Source: Cnuibacter physcomitrellae (lineage in GTDB: Bacteria; Actinomycetota; Actinomycetes; Actinomycetales; Microbacteriaceae). Taken from it: a stretch of DNA of 60,478 nt. The notes below the pieces were generated by a model. The model searched no databases. It was not told where the DNA came from and saw nothing but the letters and a program-made list of their open reading frames with translations. Shown here in pieces: positions 1 to 8,968 of the stretch. The translations under genes were made by a program, and so were the position numbers. Within the stretch, counting starts at the first letter, position 1, and each line of letters begins with the position of its first letter. The stretch spans positions 153,117 through 213,594 of the forward strand of contig NZ_BMHD01000003.1 of assembly GCF_014640535.1 (NCBI RefSeq). The letters run 5' to 3'.

Positions 1-1
1 A

Positions 2-61
2 CTCGGCGACCCCACCACCAGCCCCGACCTGCAGGAGGACCCCGATGACGACTGGGAGTAA
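2..61 (+). CDS. C-terminal tail of an upstream gene (partial)
   Basis: An open frame enters from the left edge and ends at a TAA at 59-61. It encodes a short acidic tail ending QEDPDDDWE. It overlaps the next start codon (45) by 17 bases, the tight packing seen in the rest of this operon. The tail does not identify the protein. By position it is probably another conjugation gene, such as a VirB4-type ATPase, but that is a guess from context. Confidence 0.5.
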   Translation, partial: LGDPTTSPDLQEDPDDDWE

Positions 62-608
62 CCGCCTCGCCGGCGTCAGCGCCGTGGCAATCGCCGCGGC
101 CCTGGCCTTGACCGGATGCGTCGCCAGCGACGCGCAGACCGGGGTCGCGCCGTCGACGTCGGCCGGGTCGACGCCGACCCCCGGCTCACCTGGTGCATCC
201 ACCTCGGCGGGGGAGGGGTCTCCGGCGCCGACGGCGGCGCAAGACGACGACACGACCGTCAGCGGGGATGCGCTGTCGCAGGCGCAGACCGCGGCCGCGC
301 AGGCCGCCGTCGACACCGTCGCGATCTTCGCCCGCAAGGACCTGCCCTACGACGCCTGGTGGCAGCTGCTCGCCCCGCATCTGACCGAGCAGGCGCAGCA
401 GGCCTACCAGTACACCGACCCAGCGAACGTCCCGATCCATGCCGTCACCGGGAATCCCGCGCCGCTGGAGGAGACATGGACCAACAACGGCCGGATCAGC
501 GTGCCGACCGACGCCGGCGTGTATGAGGTTCGGCTGTTCCGCGTCGACACCGCCTCGGGCTGGCTGGTGTGGGACATCGTGCCCCCGGACCGACAGAACA
601 ACGGATAG
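45..608 (+). CDS. Secreted lipoprotein of the conjugation operon
   Basis: 187 aa. The N-terminus is a typical lipoprotein signal: short basic stretch, hydrophobic core, and lipobox LTGC with the lipidated cysteine at residue 25. A Thr/Ser/Pro/Gly-rich linker (about 30-75) leads to a folded C-terminal half (about 78-187) with DTVAIFARKDLPYDAWWQ-like text, as in actinobacterial conjugation lipoproteins. A clear GGAGGA ribosome site at 33-38 supports the ATG at 45. It lies 12 bases before the peptidoglycan hydrolase gene and probably acts at the outer face of the membrane in the transfer channel; that role is inferred from context. Confidence 0.72.
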   Translation: MTTGSNRLAGVSAVAIAAALALTGCVASDAQTGVAPSTSAGSTPTPGSPGASTSAGEGSPAPTAAQDDDTTVSGDALSQAQTAAAQAAVDTVAIFARKDLPYDAWWQLLAPHLTEQAQQAYQYTDPANVPIHAVTGNPAPLEETWTNNGRISVPTDAGVYEVRLFRVDTASGWLVWDIVPPDRQNNG

Positions 609-620
609 AGGACAGGGCTC

Positions 621-1778
621 GTGAAGGCGTTTGGTGGGGTCGCGGCCGCGGTGGTGGCGATGCTCGTTCTGGTGCTCACGATCGGCGTGATGGGCGGCAG
701 CCAGACCGCGGCCGCCTGCGGCCAGGGCGGTAGCAGCACCGTCACCCTCTCGCCCGGTCTCACCGTGGAGGGGTTCACCGCCGAGCAGCTGGGCAACGCC
801 GCCACGATCATGAACGTCGCCGCCCAGCGACAGCTCCCGACCCAGGCGCAGCTGATCGGGGTGATGACCGCGATGGGCGAGTCCTCGCTGGTCAACATCG
901 ACTACGGCGACGGGGCCATCAACCCGGACGGGTCCGTGGCGGACTCGATCGGGCTGTTCCAGCAGCAGTCCTCGTGGGGCACGGTCGAGCAGCGGATGGA
1001 TCCCGCCACGGCGGCGGGGCTGTTCTACGACCGGCTCGTGAACGTGCCCGACTGGTCGACCCTGCCGCCCTCCCGCGCTGCGCACGCGGTGCAGCGCAAC
1101 GCCGACCCGGACCACTACACGAAGTACGTCGACGGAGCTCAGCGCATCGTTGACGCCCTCACGGGCGCCGTCTCGGCTTCCGGTGCGGGGTCCGCGCCGT
1201 CTGGCGCCACGGCGCCCACTGGTGCTCCGGCGGGTGCGGGCGGGTGCGCGGTCAGCGGTGACGCGGTCGCGTTGGCGCAGGAGCTCGTGGCCGCCGTCGA
1301 CGCCGGGAAGCTCGTCGGGTCGACACCGGATCACATCAAGGAGATCCGGTGGATCGCCGAGGGGCAGACCGTCCCCGACTGCGGGGTGGACGTGCGGATC
1401 CTGCAGATCATTGTGATCGCTGTCCGCTCGTTCGACAACGTCGGAGTCTCGGACATCAACCGCAAGTGCACCGGCCAGATCGAAGGGGCAGGCACCGCGT
1501 CCAGCCACTACATCAACGATGGCGGCCACGCTGTCGACTTCTACCGCCTCAACGGGCACTCCCTCACCGGCGCCGATGACGACTCAATCAAGCTCATCCA
1601 GATCCTCGACCCGATCGTCCCCACCGGCACCAACGTGGGCCAGTCCTCCTGCCGGGCCGCGGCGGGGATCTCGCTCGAGCTGGTGCACCTGCAGCCGTTC
1701 GACGACACCTGCAACCACTTCCACATCGACGTCGGCCACACCGACGGATCCCTCACCCCCGGAGGTCTGCTGTCATGA
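621..1778 (+). CDS. Membrane-anchored lytic transglycosylase-like peptidoglycan hydrolase
   Basis: 385 aa, GTG start. One N-terminal membrane segment (about 4-25) is followed by a lysozyme-like region with AMGESSL, where Glu87 is the likely catalytic acid, and GLFQQQSSWG. An Ala/Gly-rich linker (about 190-210) precedes a second domain (about 215-385) with SSHYINDGGHAVDFY and CNHFHIDVGH, resembling D,D-peptidase or ARB_07466-type C-terminal domains with His/Asp metal ligands. Such proteins open the cell wall locally for type IV secretion channels in Gram-positives. The stop overlaps the next start (ATGA at 1775). Confidence 0.75.
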   Translation: MKAFGGVAAAVVAMLVLVLTIGVMGGSQTAAACGQGGSSTVTLSPGLTVEGFTAEQLGNAATIMNVAAQRQLPTQAQLIGVMTAMGESSLVNIDYGDGAINPDGSVADSIGLFQQQSSWGTVEQRMDPATAAGLFYDRLVNVPDWSTLPPSRAAHAVQRNADPDHYTKYVDGAQRIVDALTGAVSASGAGSAPSGATAPTGAPAGAGGCAVSGDAVALAQELVAAVDAGKLVGSTPDHIKEIRWIAEGQTVPDCGVDVRILQIIVIAVRSFDNVGVSDINRKCTGQIEGAGTASSHYINDGGHAVDFYRLNGHSLTGADDDSIKLIQILDPIVPTGTNVGQSSCRAAAGISLELVHLQPFDDTCNHFHIDVGHTDGSLTPGGLLS

Positions 1779-2038
1779 CCGACCGCATCACCGTCTACAC
1801 CAAGCCCGCCTGCGTGCAGTGCAAAGCCACCGAAACCGCCCTCGACCGCGCCGGCATCCCCTACGACCCGGTCGATCTGTCCACGAACGCGGCCGCGCTG
1901 GAGTACGTGACCGAGGATCTCGGCTACCTCGCCGCGCCCGTCGTGGTCGTCGACGAGCACGACCACTGGTCCGGGTTCCGACCCGACCACATAGCCCGCA
2001 TCGCCGCCCTGGCGACCGCGGCCCGGGATGCGTCATAG
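1775..2038 (+). CDS. nrdH: NrdH-type glutaredoxin-like protein
   Basis: 87 aa thioredoxin-fold protein. The redox motif CVQC follows the first beta strand (TVYTKPAC), with KATETALDRAGI and a late GFRPD typical of NrdH. Chromosomal NrdH feeds electrons to class Ib ribonucleotide reductase, but no nrdEF genes are visible here. On a mobile element it may support nucleotide supply or disulfide reduction; its role is unknown. It overlaps the upstream gene by 4 bases. A paralogue lies at 12000-12239. Confidence 0.82.
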   Translation: MTDRITVYTKPACVQCKATETALDRAGIPYDPVDLSTNAAALEYVTEDLGYLAAPVVVVDEHDHWSGFRPDHIARIAALATAARDAS

Positions 2039-2083
2039 CCCGCGACCATCCCACCCCAATCCACACGAGCAAAGGAGCAGCAC

Positions 2084-2446
2084 ATGTCCACACCGCGCAC
2101 CATCACCGGCAACCTCGCCGCCGACGTCGAGACCGTCCAGGCCGGCAACGTCCAGATCACCAAGTTCCGGGTGATCGAGAACACCGGCGAATACCGGGCC
2201 GGGAAGTACGTGGAGCACCCCAACCCGACCACGCACTTCGTGGAAGCGAAGTTCGAGCTCGGCGAGAACGCCGCCGCCACTCTCCACAAGGGAGACGCGG
2301 TGATCGTCGTCGGCCGGGAGCACACCGTCTCCTGGGGGCCCGAGGACAACAAGAGCTACGGACGGGTCATCGACGCCGACAACATCGGCGTCAACCTCGC
2401 CCGCCAGGTCGCCACCATCACCCGAGTCACCCGCACCGAGGAGTAA
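2084..2446 (+). CDS. ssb: Single-stranded DNA-binding protein (plasmid-type)
   Basis: 120 aa, about the size of an SSB OB-fold without the usual acidic C-terminal tail. It shows the family opening TPRTITGNLAADVE, then VQITKFRVIENTGEY and KGDAVIVVGREHTVSW. It would coat single-stranded DNA during conjugative transfer or replication. The ribosome site AAAGGAG sits 7 bases before the ATG. Lack of the acidic tail that recruits partner proteins is common in element-encoded SSBs. Confidence 0.82.
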   Translation: MSTPRTITGNLAADVETVQAGNVQITKFRVIENTGEYRAGKYVEHPNPTTHFVEAKFELGENAAATLHKGDAVIVVGREHTVSWGPEDNKSYGRVIDADNIGVNLARQVATITRVTRTEE

Positions 2447-2449
2447 CCC

Positions 2450-2869
2450 GTGAGCATCCCCGTCCCCTCCTTCCCCGTCATCCGCTCCACCCTCCGCGAC
2501 GACGCCACCGGTGAGCTCGTCGTCAACGACACCTCCTACCCGATCGCAGGCGACACGATCAACCGCACACGGACGGGCGTGATCGCCTACACCGCCTCCC
2601 GGGCCCGAGAGCTCGGCCGGCCCGTGCGGTTGCGGGCGACCGAGCCCGGCGGCGGCACCTTCGACGTCGCCGTGAGCGGTGACGGCTACGTGCAGACGCT
2701 CAACCCTGACCAGAGCGTCGACGAGCCCCGGCCCGGGCAGACCCGCCTGGTCGAGCAGGGCAAGTGCCGGACCTGCGGAGGGGAGACGGACGTGAGCGAG
2801 AACTACTGCGCGTTCTGCGGAACCAAGGATCCGCTGTCCGCGATCGTCACCCCGGGAGAGCACGCATGA
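2450..2869 (+). CDS. Conjugation-operon protein with C-terminal zinc ribbon
   Basis: 139 aa, GTG start 3 bases after the ssb stop. The first ~100 residues match no family I recognise. The C-terminus carries two cysteine pairs, CRTC and CAFC, about 16 residues apart (near 107 and 123), a classical zinc ribbon. The stop overlaps the ATG of the next gene (2866). Protein-protein or DNA contact through the ribbon is plausible; function is unknown. Confidence 0.65.
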   Translation: MSIPVPSFPVIRSTLRDDATGELVVNDTSYPIAGDTINRTRTGVIAYTASRARELGRPVRLRATEPGGGTFDVAVSGDGYVQTLNPDQSVDEPRPGQTRLVEQGKCRTCGGETDVSENYCAFCGTKDPLSAIVTPGEHA

Positions 2870-3486
2870 ACGCCCCCAGCAGGTTCAGCCGCCACAACCC
2901 GGAACCGGCCGAGAACCCTTACCTGACCAAGCCCGAGCAGGCACCCGTGGTCGATCCCGGCCGGCAGGTACGGGCATCCAGGGTGTCGGGGCCGCAGCCG
3001 TTCGTGACGGTCCCCGACCTGGTCGACGCGCTCCCCGCGCGGGCTGTGCGCGCGCAGGCGTCGCTGTGGGTGGTCGGGGTGCACGGCGGTGCCGGTGTCG
3101 ACACTCTCACCCGGCTCGGCACCGGGTGGGCCGGCATCTGCCGTGCATGGCCGGCCTACCCCGACGGCGCTCTCGTCGACGTCGTCCTGGCCGCGCGCAC
3201 CCACTACGCGGGCCTGCGCGCAGCCCAGAACGCGGCACGCCAGTGGGCGGCCGGTCAGGTCCCGCACGTGCGCCTGCACGGCCTGGTCCTCACCGCCGAC
3301 GCCCCCGGCAAGCTCCCCAAGCCGCTCGCCGAGCTCGCCCACCGCATCGGCGGGGGAGTGCCTCGGGTGTGGGTCATGCCGTGGGACGAGAACACCCGCC
3401 GCAAGGGACAGGCGCCCGCCGCTGCCGCCTACGCGGAGTTCGCGGCGGACCTCAACACGATCCTTGAAGGAGGACCCCAGCGATGA
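2866..3486 (+). CDS. Probable P-loop protein of the conjugation operon (DUF6668-like)
   Basis: 206 aa. The ATG at 2866 is chosen because it forms a 4-base ATGA overlap with the upstream stop; the frame stays open further upstream, but that part only shadows the zinc-ribbon gene. The segment LWVVGVHGGAGVDTL (about 66-80) looks like the first strand and a degenerate Walker A loop of a ParA/MinD-like P-loop fold; a lysine is missing. HGLVLTADAP and VPRVWVMPWDE fit later strands. It overlaps the coupling-protein start by 4 bases. The DUF6668 name is from memory and tentative. Confidence 0.6.
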   Translation: MNAPSRFSRHNPEPAENPYLTKPEQAPVVDPGRQVRASRVSGPQPFVTVPDLVDALPARAVRAQASLWVVGVHGGAGVDTLTRLGTGWAGICRAWPAYPDGALVDVVLAARTHYAGLRAAQNAARQWAAGQVPHVRLHGLVLTADAPGKLPKPLAELAHRIGGGVPRVWVMPWDENTRRKGQAPAAAAYAEFAADLNTILEGGPQR

Positions 3487-5312
3487 GTGAACCGAACCGC
3501 CGCAGCCAACCGGGCAGCGGCCGAGACCAGCTGATCCTCTTCGCTCTCGGCATCGGGGGCGTCCTGGTGCTCGTCGGGGTCTACCTGGCCTTCCGGGTGG
3601 GCTCGGAATGGGACGGCGTCAACGCCGACACCCGCGAGAACCCCGTCAAAGCGTTCTTCGGCATCGGCAGCGGATCCGTCCTCTGGCCAGGCTCCGCAAC
3701 GCTGCTCCTGATCGGCGCCGCCGTCCTCCTCATCGCCGCGGCGGTGCTCATCAGCATCCCCGTGCGACGTGCCTCGAAGAAGCGCACCCGCGTCGACCGG
3801 TTCTCCCGGTACATGGGTCAGGGCTCGGCCCTCGCCGCGTACACAGACGCCCGAGCGCTGCGGGCGAAGGCGGAGAAGTTCGGCGGGACCTGGACCGGAG
3901 TGTCCGTGGGTCGCACGGTTGTCGGGAACCGTGAGTTCGTCTCCGGCCTCGAAGAGGTCTACATGGAGATCGCGGGGCCGCGGACCGGTAAGTCGACGTC
4001 GCGGTGCATCCCGGCGATCGTGAACGCGGTCGGCGCGGTGCTGTCGACGTCGAACAAGCGCGACCTGGTCGATTCGACCCGGGATATCCGAGCCCAGAGG
4101 GGGCCGGTATGGGTGTTTGACCCGCAGCAGATCGCGATGGAGCCGGTCACCTGGTGGTGGAACCCGCTGGCGTACATCGTGCCCGAGCCGATGGATCCCC
4201 GCTACAAGACGGCGTTGATGACGGCGGATGTGCGGGCGGCGAAGCTGGCCAGCCACTTCGCCAACGGCTCGAAGGCGGACGGCGCGAAGGGGGATGCGTT
4301 CTTCGAGCCCAAGGGCGAGAACCTGGTGAAGAGCTTCCTGCTCGCGGCCGCGCTGGATCAGCGCTCCATCATCGACGCGTACATGTGGACCACCGAGATC
4401 TCCGTGACCGAGGTGGTCGACATCCTCACCGGACACGGGTTCATCACCGACGCGGCCAGCGTGCGCGGCAACGACAACGCCGCTCCCGATCAGCGGTCGG
4501 GTGTGTTCGAGACTGCGGCGAAGATGCTCGCCTGCCTCCAGTACGCGCAGATCCGGCCCTGGATCACCGGCGCCGGCCCGTATGACTCCCGGCCCCGGTT
4601 CGACGCGCACGAGTTCGTGCGCAGCACCGGCACCCTCTACTCCCTCTCCCGCGAGGGCGCCGGCACCGCCTCCACCCTCGTCACGGCGCTGACCGCGGAG
4701 GTCGCCGAAGCGGCGGAGGCATACGCCACTGAGCAGGGCGGGCGTCTGCGGGTGCCGATGGTGTGCGTGCTGGACGAGGCCGCGAACGTGTGCCTGTGGC
4801 GCGAGCTGCCGCAGCTGTACTCCCACTACGGCTCCCGCGGGATCCTGCTCATGACGATCCTGCAGGCCTGGTCGCAGGGCGTCCGGGTGTGGGGTAAGGA
4901 GGGCATGGACCAGCTGTGGAGCGCCGCGAACGTGAAGGTCTACGGCGGTGGGGTTGACGAAGAGGACTTCCTCGGTCGGCTCAGCCGCCTGATCGGCAAC
5001 TACGACAAGGAGACCAGCACCGTCACTCACTCCCGGCAGGGACGGTCGACGTCGTTCCAGCTGCAGCGCCAGGCGATCATGGAGATCGGAGATCTCCGGG
5101 CCCTGCCCCGCGGCCGCGCCGTGGTCCTCGCCTCCGGCGCACCGGCCACGATGGTGCGCACCATCCCGTGGATGGAAACCGAGCACGCCGACGCGATCGC
5201 CGCATCCGTGCGCGCCCACGACCCGGGCGCGCAGAAGACCCTCACCGACCTCGAGAAGGAAGCGGCGAAGGTCCGCGACGAGCAGCAAAAGTGGGAGCGG
5301 ACATGGGCGTGA
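3483..5312 (+). CDS. Type IV coupling protein, VirD4/TraG family ATPase
   Basis: 609 aa. Two N-terminal membrane helices (about 15-37 and 73-96) precede a cytosolic ATPase. The Walker A motif is GPRTGKST (near 165) and Walker B is VCVLDEA (near 426); NKRDLVDSTRDIR and LSREGAGTASTLVTAL are also typical. The protein links the relaxosome to the secretion channel and powers DNA export. The start overlaps the previous stop, and its end overlaps the next start. This is the strongest evidence that the block is self-transmissible or derived from such an element. Confidence 0.9.
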   Translation: MSEPNRRSQPGSGRDQLILFALGIGGVLVLVGVYLAFRVGSEWDGVNADTRENPVKAFFGIGSGSVLWPGSATLLLIGAAVLLIAAAVLISIPVRRASKKRTRVDRFSRYMGQGSALAAYTDARALRAKAEKFGGTWTGVSVGRTVVGNREFVSGLEEVYMEIAGPRTGKSTSRCIPAIVNAVGAVLSTSNKRDLVDSTRDIRAQRGPVWVFDPQQIAMEPVTWWWNPLAYIVPEPMDPRYKTALMTADVRAAKLASHFANGSKADGAKGDAFFEPKGENLVKSFLLAAALDQRSIIDAYMWTTEISVTEVVDILTGHGFITDAASVRGNDNAAPDQRSGVFETAAKMLACLQYAQIRPWITGAGPYDSRPRFDAHEFVRSTGTLYSLSREGAGTASTLVTALTAEVAEAAEAYATEQGGRLRVPMVCVLDEAANVCLWRELPQLYSHYGSRGILLMTILQAWSQGVRVWGKEGMDQLWSAANVKVYGGGVDEEDFLGRLSRLIGNYDKETSTVTHSRQGRSTSFQLQRQAIMEIGDLRALPRGRAVVLASGAPATMVRTIPWMETEHADAIAASVRAHDPGAQKTLTDLEKEAAKVRDEQQKWERTWA

Positions 5313-5983
5313 ACGACGACGCGCTCGAGGACGGCGCCGAGACCGAAGAGGACGAGACCGAAGCTCGGGAGCTGGTGTACGGCAGCGTCAACGAGTTCGT
5401 GCGCGAATACCTCAGGAACGTGTACCGGCGGCGCATCGACGGTCAGCCGTGGATGTGGGTGGGGGACTGGTGGCGCTACCCAGAAGCAGAAGACGTCCTC
5501 GACGCGCTCTGGCGGGCCTGGGAGCATCTGAACCTCGACGGCCGCACCGGTAAGAGCGTGTGGTGGCGTGACCATGCGCGCCCGCACATGGAGTCGCTGA
5601 TGACCAAGGGCACCTCGCCATTCCCTGCCGAGGCGGTCAAAGCGCAGAGCACGACCGTGCTCGAGCCGCTGCCCTACGTTGAACCGCCCGCGGGCAGCTA
5701 CCCGGATCAGCGGGGCCCCGCCGCGGTGGCGGCCGCGATTGTGCACCTGCTCGCCCATCGCGACCTGCCCGACTGGGAGATACGCATCGCCGGCTACCTG
5801 GCCCATCCCGGCGCCGTTGACGTCGACGAGCTGCCGGTGCCGGCGGCCACGAGTGATGCCGTCGAGGTCCTCGACGGCGAGGGCGAAGCGGTCGACGTGG
5901 TCGTGGGTGAGCTGCTCGTGCAGCTCGCCCGGACCGCGCCCGCGGATCCGTGGCTGGCCACCGACATCCAACCCCTCACCTGA
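5303..5983 (+). CDS. DUF4913 family protein
   Basis: 226 aa. The region YGSVNEFVREYLRNVYRRR, then WWRYPEA, LWRAWEHL and SVWWRDHA (about 25-95), matches DUF4913, a Trp-rich family common beside coupling proteins and relaxases in actinobacterial conjugative elements. The second half is less conserved. The ATG at 5303 follows GGGAGCGG and overlaps the coupling-protein stop by 10 bases. The molecular role is unknown; an accessory role in transfer is likely. Confidence 0.75.
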   Translation: MGVNDDALEDGAETEEDETEARELVYGSVNEFVREYLRNVYRRRIDGQPWMWVGDWWRYPEAEDVLDALWRAWEHLNLDGRTGKSVWWRDHARPHMESLMTKGTSPFPAEAVKAQSTTVLEPLPYVEPPAGSYPDQRGPAAVAAAIVHLLAHRDLPDWEIRIAGYLAHPGAVDVDELPVPAATSDAVEVLDGEGEAVDVVVGELLVQLARTAPADPWLATDIQPLT

Positions 5984-6009
5984 CCGCTTAGACGCCTAGG
6001 AGGCATCCG

Positions 6010-7278
6010 ATGGAACACGAACACGAAGACCCCACACAGCACGCGACCCGCTCGATGCAGACAATCCTGCTCGCCGCGTCGCAGCTGGCCGGGAGGATCA
6101 GCGCGGCGCGGCAAGAGATGCTGCGTGCAGCTCAGGCCCGCAGCGAGCAAGCCGCCCGGGCCCTGCAGGCGCAGCTGGACGCCCAGCGCGCGTCCGAGCT
6201 GGCGCAGCTGCGGCCCGTGCACGACTTCCGCTGGTGGGACACCGCGACCCCGGGCACGATCGCGGAGAAGTACGAGATCGCATCCAGGTGGCGTGATCAC
6301 TCCCCGGACGAGGCCACCGCCAGGGCGGTCGCCGACGCGGACGCCGCGATCGCGCAGAACGTCCGTGACCGGTACGGGGTGGAGATCTCCGCACTCTCGG
6401 CGCCGCCGGCAGAGGTGATGGCCGCCGCGGCAGAGATCGCCGACAAGCGAGCGGCCGAGACTCGACTGCGTGCCAGCGCCGATGTCGACCGGGCCAAAGC
6501 CGAGTTCCTGCTGGCGGAAGCGAACGCCTACGACACACTCGCGAGCGAGCAGCGCGAACAGGCGAGCGAGCTCCGTGGAGGTGTCGACTGGGACCGGGGC
6601 TCTGCCGACGACGTGGCGCAGTTCGAGAACGCGGAACGCTTCGACGACGCGGCCACAGCGCTCACGGGCGAAGCTGACCGTTCCCGTGCGGAGGCGAATG
6701 AGGCGCTCGGGCGCGCGGACTGGGCGGACGGTCACGCCGACAGGCTCGGCACCGACGCAGCGCAACAGGAGGCCGCGCTGAACTCTACGTCGGGGCAGCA
6801 GCCGGTCGAGCGGTTGCGGGAGGACGCCGCGGTCCGCGACGCTGCCGCGGCCGAGGCGAGCACGGAAGAAGCTGGCCTCGCCGAGGTCAAAGCGGCGCCT
6901 CGCACCGCCTCCGCCGACGTGCCGCACGACATCGACGACAGACACGCCGCCGCGGCACAGGCCACTCAAGTGGCCCAGCACGGCGCTGCTGCAGCGCATG
7001 AGCGAGCCGGTCAGCCTCGAACGCCCGCGGAGCGGTCGACGGCAGAGGAGTACCGAGCCAAGGCCGCCGACTGGGACACCCCGCAGCGGCTCGACCGGCT
7101 GCGGGAGAGCCTGACTAACCGGAACGTGGACCCGCAGCTGATCGACTCACGCATGGTCACCGAACGCGGTCGCCGCACCCCGCCCAACGCCGCGGTGCAA
7201 GGCGCCACGACGGCCGCACCCAAAGCCAGGAAGAACACCGGCCGAGGCCAGGGCAAGGACCGCACGCTCAACATGTGA
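6010..7278 (+). CDS. Ala/Glu/Arg-rich coiled-coil protein, last gene of the transfer operon
   Basis: 422 aa, mostly helical and rich in Ala, Glu, Arg and Asp; long stretches (about 15-65 and 130-380) look like coiled coil. One non-repetitive island, HDFRWWDTATPGTIAEKY (about 73-90), resembles a motif found in hypothetical proteins of related elements. No enzymatic motif is visible. GGAGG lies 6 bases before the ATG. A strong hairpin (7301-7337) ends the operon. A structural or DNA-organising role in transfer is possible but unproven. Confidence 0.65.
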   Translation: MEHEHEDPTQHATRSMQTILLAASQLAGRISAARQEMLRAAQARSEQAARALQAQLDAQRASELAQLRPVHDFRWWDTATPGTIAEKYEIASRWRDHSPDEATARAVADADAAIAQNVRDRYGVEISALSAPPAEVMAAAAEIADKRAAETRLRASADVDRAKAEFLLAEANAYDTLASEQREQASELRGGVDWDRGSADDVAQFENAERFDDAATALTGEADRSRAEANEALGRADWADGHADRLGTDAAQQEAALNSTSGQQPVERLREDAAVRDAAAAEASTEEAGLAEVKAAPRTASADVPHDIDDRHAAAAQATQVAQHGAAAAHERAGQPRTPAERSTAEEYRAKAADWDTPQRLDRLRESLTNRNVDPQLIDSRMVTERGRRTPPNAAVQGATTAAPKARKNTGRGQGKDRTLNM

Positions 7279-7300
7279 CCGCCCTACTCGAACACGGCCC

Positions 7301-7337
7301 GAGAGGGGCCCGGCACACCTGGTGCCGGGCCCCTCTC
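7301..7337. terminator. Bidirectional terminator between converging operons
   Basis: A perfect 16-base stem (7301-7316 with 7322-7337; GAGAGGGGCCCGGCAC arm) with a 5-base loop lies between the converging ends of the transfer operon (7278) and the relaxase gene (7355). There is no long U tract, as is common in actinobacteria. Confidence 0.85.
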
Positions 7338-7354
7338 AGCGCGTCTGAGCCCGC

Positions 7355-8968
7355 CTACCGGCCGAGCGTCGGCCCTTGGCCGGGGCCGGGCCGCCGCCGC
7401 GTGTACGGGACGCTCCCGTCGCTTCCAGGGGCGCCATGGCCGGCGTTCCTGTTCTGCGCTTCGCGGATCTCTCGGAGCCGGTCGCGTGCGCGTTCCTCGG
7501 CCGTCTTCGGTGCCGGGGGAGCGGCCGGCGCACCGGTCGGCTGGACTGCGGCGAGCGTGGCCGCGAGAGCACGTTCGGTGCGTTCGGCTTCGTGGGTGAG
7601 GCCGGCCTGGTTCTTCCAGTCGATGATGCTTCGGGTCATCGCGGTCAGCTGCCGGGCGAGCATGAGGTAGGCCATGTCGGAGGACGCCTGGCCGGACGCG
7701 ACCATGAGCAGCATCCCGGTCTCGGCCGCGATGAGGCGAGGGCTCGTGGACGGCTTTCGTGTCGCGTCTCGAGCGGGTGTCGCAGCGATCTTCCCGAGCT
7801 GCCTGGACACCTCGCGCAGCGGCCCGGGCTTGGCTCCCTCGACCCGGTAGGACCACGCGGAGTAGACGCCGGCAACCTCGCGGGCGGCGGACGTCCACGC
7901 GGCACGATCGGTCGCGGGAGTGCTCTTGAGTCGCTCCGCTGCAGCCTTCAACTGTGACGCCGCGGCCTCCCACGATTTCGTCGACGCCGCTCCCGGTGAG
8001 CTCACTCGGGAGGTCCCGTCGCGGGTCGATCGCCACGCCGCTTCCTGCACCGTGGGCGACGTCGGCCCCCACCCGTCACGCAGCCGCGGGAGGGTGAGCT
8101 CGCGGGAGAGCCGGCCCCCACCAAACCAGACCGGGTCGCTGCCCGCTCGAGGTCGCGCGGCCACCGAATAGCCAGCCACTTCGGTGCGTGACCCCTTGGC
8201 GTAGTAGGGGCGGATCATCACGCCCGACGCGCGGACGGCGTCTACGAATGTCAGATCGTTGCGCGACGCGGCCGCCGCGGCACGCACGACCCGCTCCAGC
8301 CTCTCCCGCTCAGTCTCAGCCAGTCCTTCCCGCACGGTGCGGGCCTGCTCGGCGGGCTTCACCCCGCGCGAACCGACGCCCATGTCCCGGGTCTCCAACA
8401 CGCGCAAGCCGTGCTCACGCTCGAGCTCCCCGGCCACAATTTGAGAGCGCCGATGCGAGTAGCCGAGGTCCACCTTCGCACCGTTGGTCCGCACGATCGA
8501 CACGGCCAGATGGATGTGATCGTTGCCGTTCTTCGACAGGCCGTGTCGAATCGCCGCCCACCGAACACTGGGCGCGTCGTCGGTGGCGCCGAACCCCATC
8601 CGGTCGATGTAGTCGTGCGCGATCGCCGCCCACTTCTCGTCCGTCAACTCGCCCTCATCAGCCGACAGAGACAGCGAGACATGGAACACGCCGGCGTCGA
8701 CCTTCCGGTACGACACCTTGCCCGTCTCGGCGTCGACCTGCTTCACCGAGCGACGGCAGTCGACGTCATGCTCACGCCGCGGCGCGTCGATGTGGCGAGC
8801 AAGAGACACCACATCCTGCCGGCCCAGAGGGGCGCCGGCGAACTCCATCTCCACGTACCGCGACCCCGCGATGACGTGCTGGTTGGTGTGGTCGTTCTGC
8901 CTGCCAGGACCGGCCAGGTACGACACCAGCCCGGTCATGTTGGCGCCCTCAACGACGTTCGGGATCAC
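7355..8968 (-). CDS. Relaxase / mobilization nuclease
   Basis: 537 aa. The N-terminal ~200 residues form a MobA/VirD2-type relaxase domain: IPNVVEGANMTGLVSYL opening, FHVSLS with His96, and the metal-binding NDHIHLAVS with His151 and His153. The opening and FHVSLS match actinobacterial element relaxases. The C-terminal half is helical and variable. It would nick the element at oriT and lead the strand through the channel. The start overlaps the mobC stop by 4 bases, as expected for a co-translated relaxosome. Confidence 0.88.
   Translation of the reverse strand: MIPNVVEGANMTGLVSYLAGPGRQNDHTNQHVIAGSRYVEMEFAGAPLGRQDVVSLARHIDAPRREHDVDCRRSVKQVDAETGKVSYRKVDAGVFHVSLSLSADEGELTDEKWAAIAHDYIDRMGFGATDDAPSVRWAAIRHGLSKNGNDHIHLAVSIVRTNGAKVDLGYSHRRSQIVAGELEREHGLRVLETRDMGVGSRGVKPAEQARTVREGLAETERERLERVVRAAAAASRNDLTFVDAVRASGVMIRPYYAKGSRTEVAGYSVAARPRAGSDPVWFGGGRLSRELTLPRLRDGWGPTSPTVQEAAWRSTRDGTSRVSSPGAASTKSWEAAASQLKAAAERLKSTPATDRAAWTSAAREVAGVYSAWSYRVEGAKPGPLREVSRQLGKIAATPARDATRKPSTSPRLIAAETGMLLMVASGQASSDMAYLMLARQLTAMTRSIIDWKNQAGLTHEAERTERALAATLAAVQPTGAPAAPPAPKTAEERARDRLREIREAQNRNAGHGAPGSDGSVPYTRRRPGPGQGPTLGR

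Noticed and set aside
186-1559. Long minus-strand open frame over the lipoprotein and hydrolase genes
   Set aside because: Arg/Gly/Val-rich antisense shadow caused by high third-position GC; the plus-strand genes have signals and domains.
2764-2865. Extension of the P-loop-like gene to an earlier ATG
   Set aside because: It overlaps the zinc ribbon of the upstream gene in another frame, whereas the ATG at 2866 gives a typical ATGA junction.
3429-5288. 619-aa minus-strand frame opposite the coupling protein
   Set aside because: No domain text, and complete overlap with a well-supported ATPase gene.
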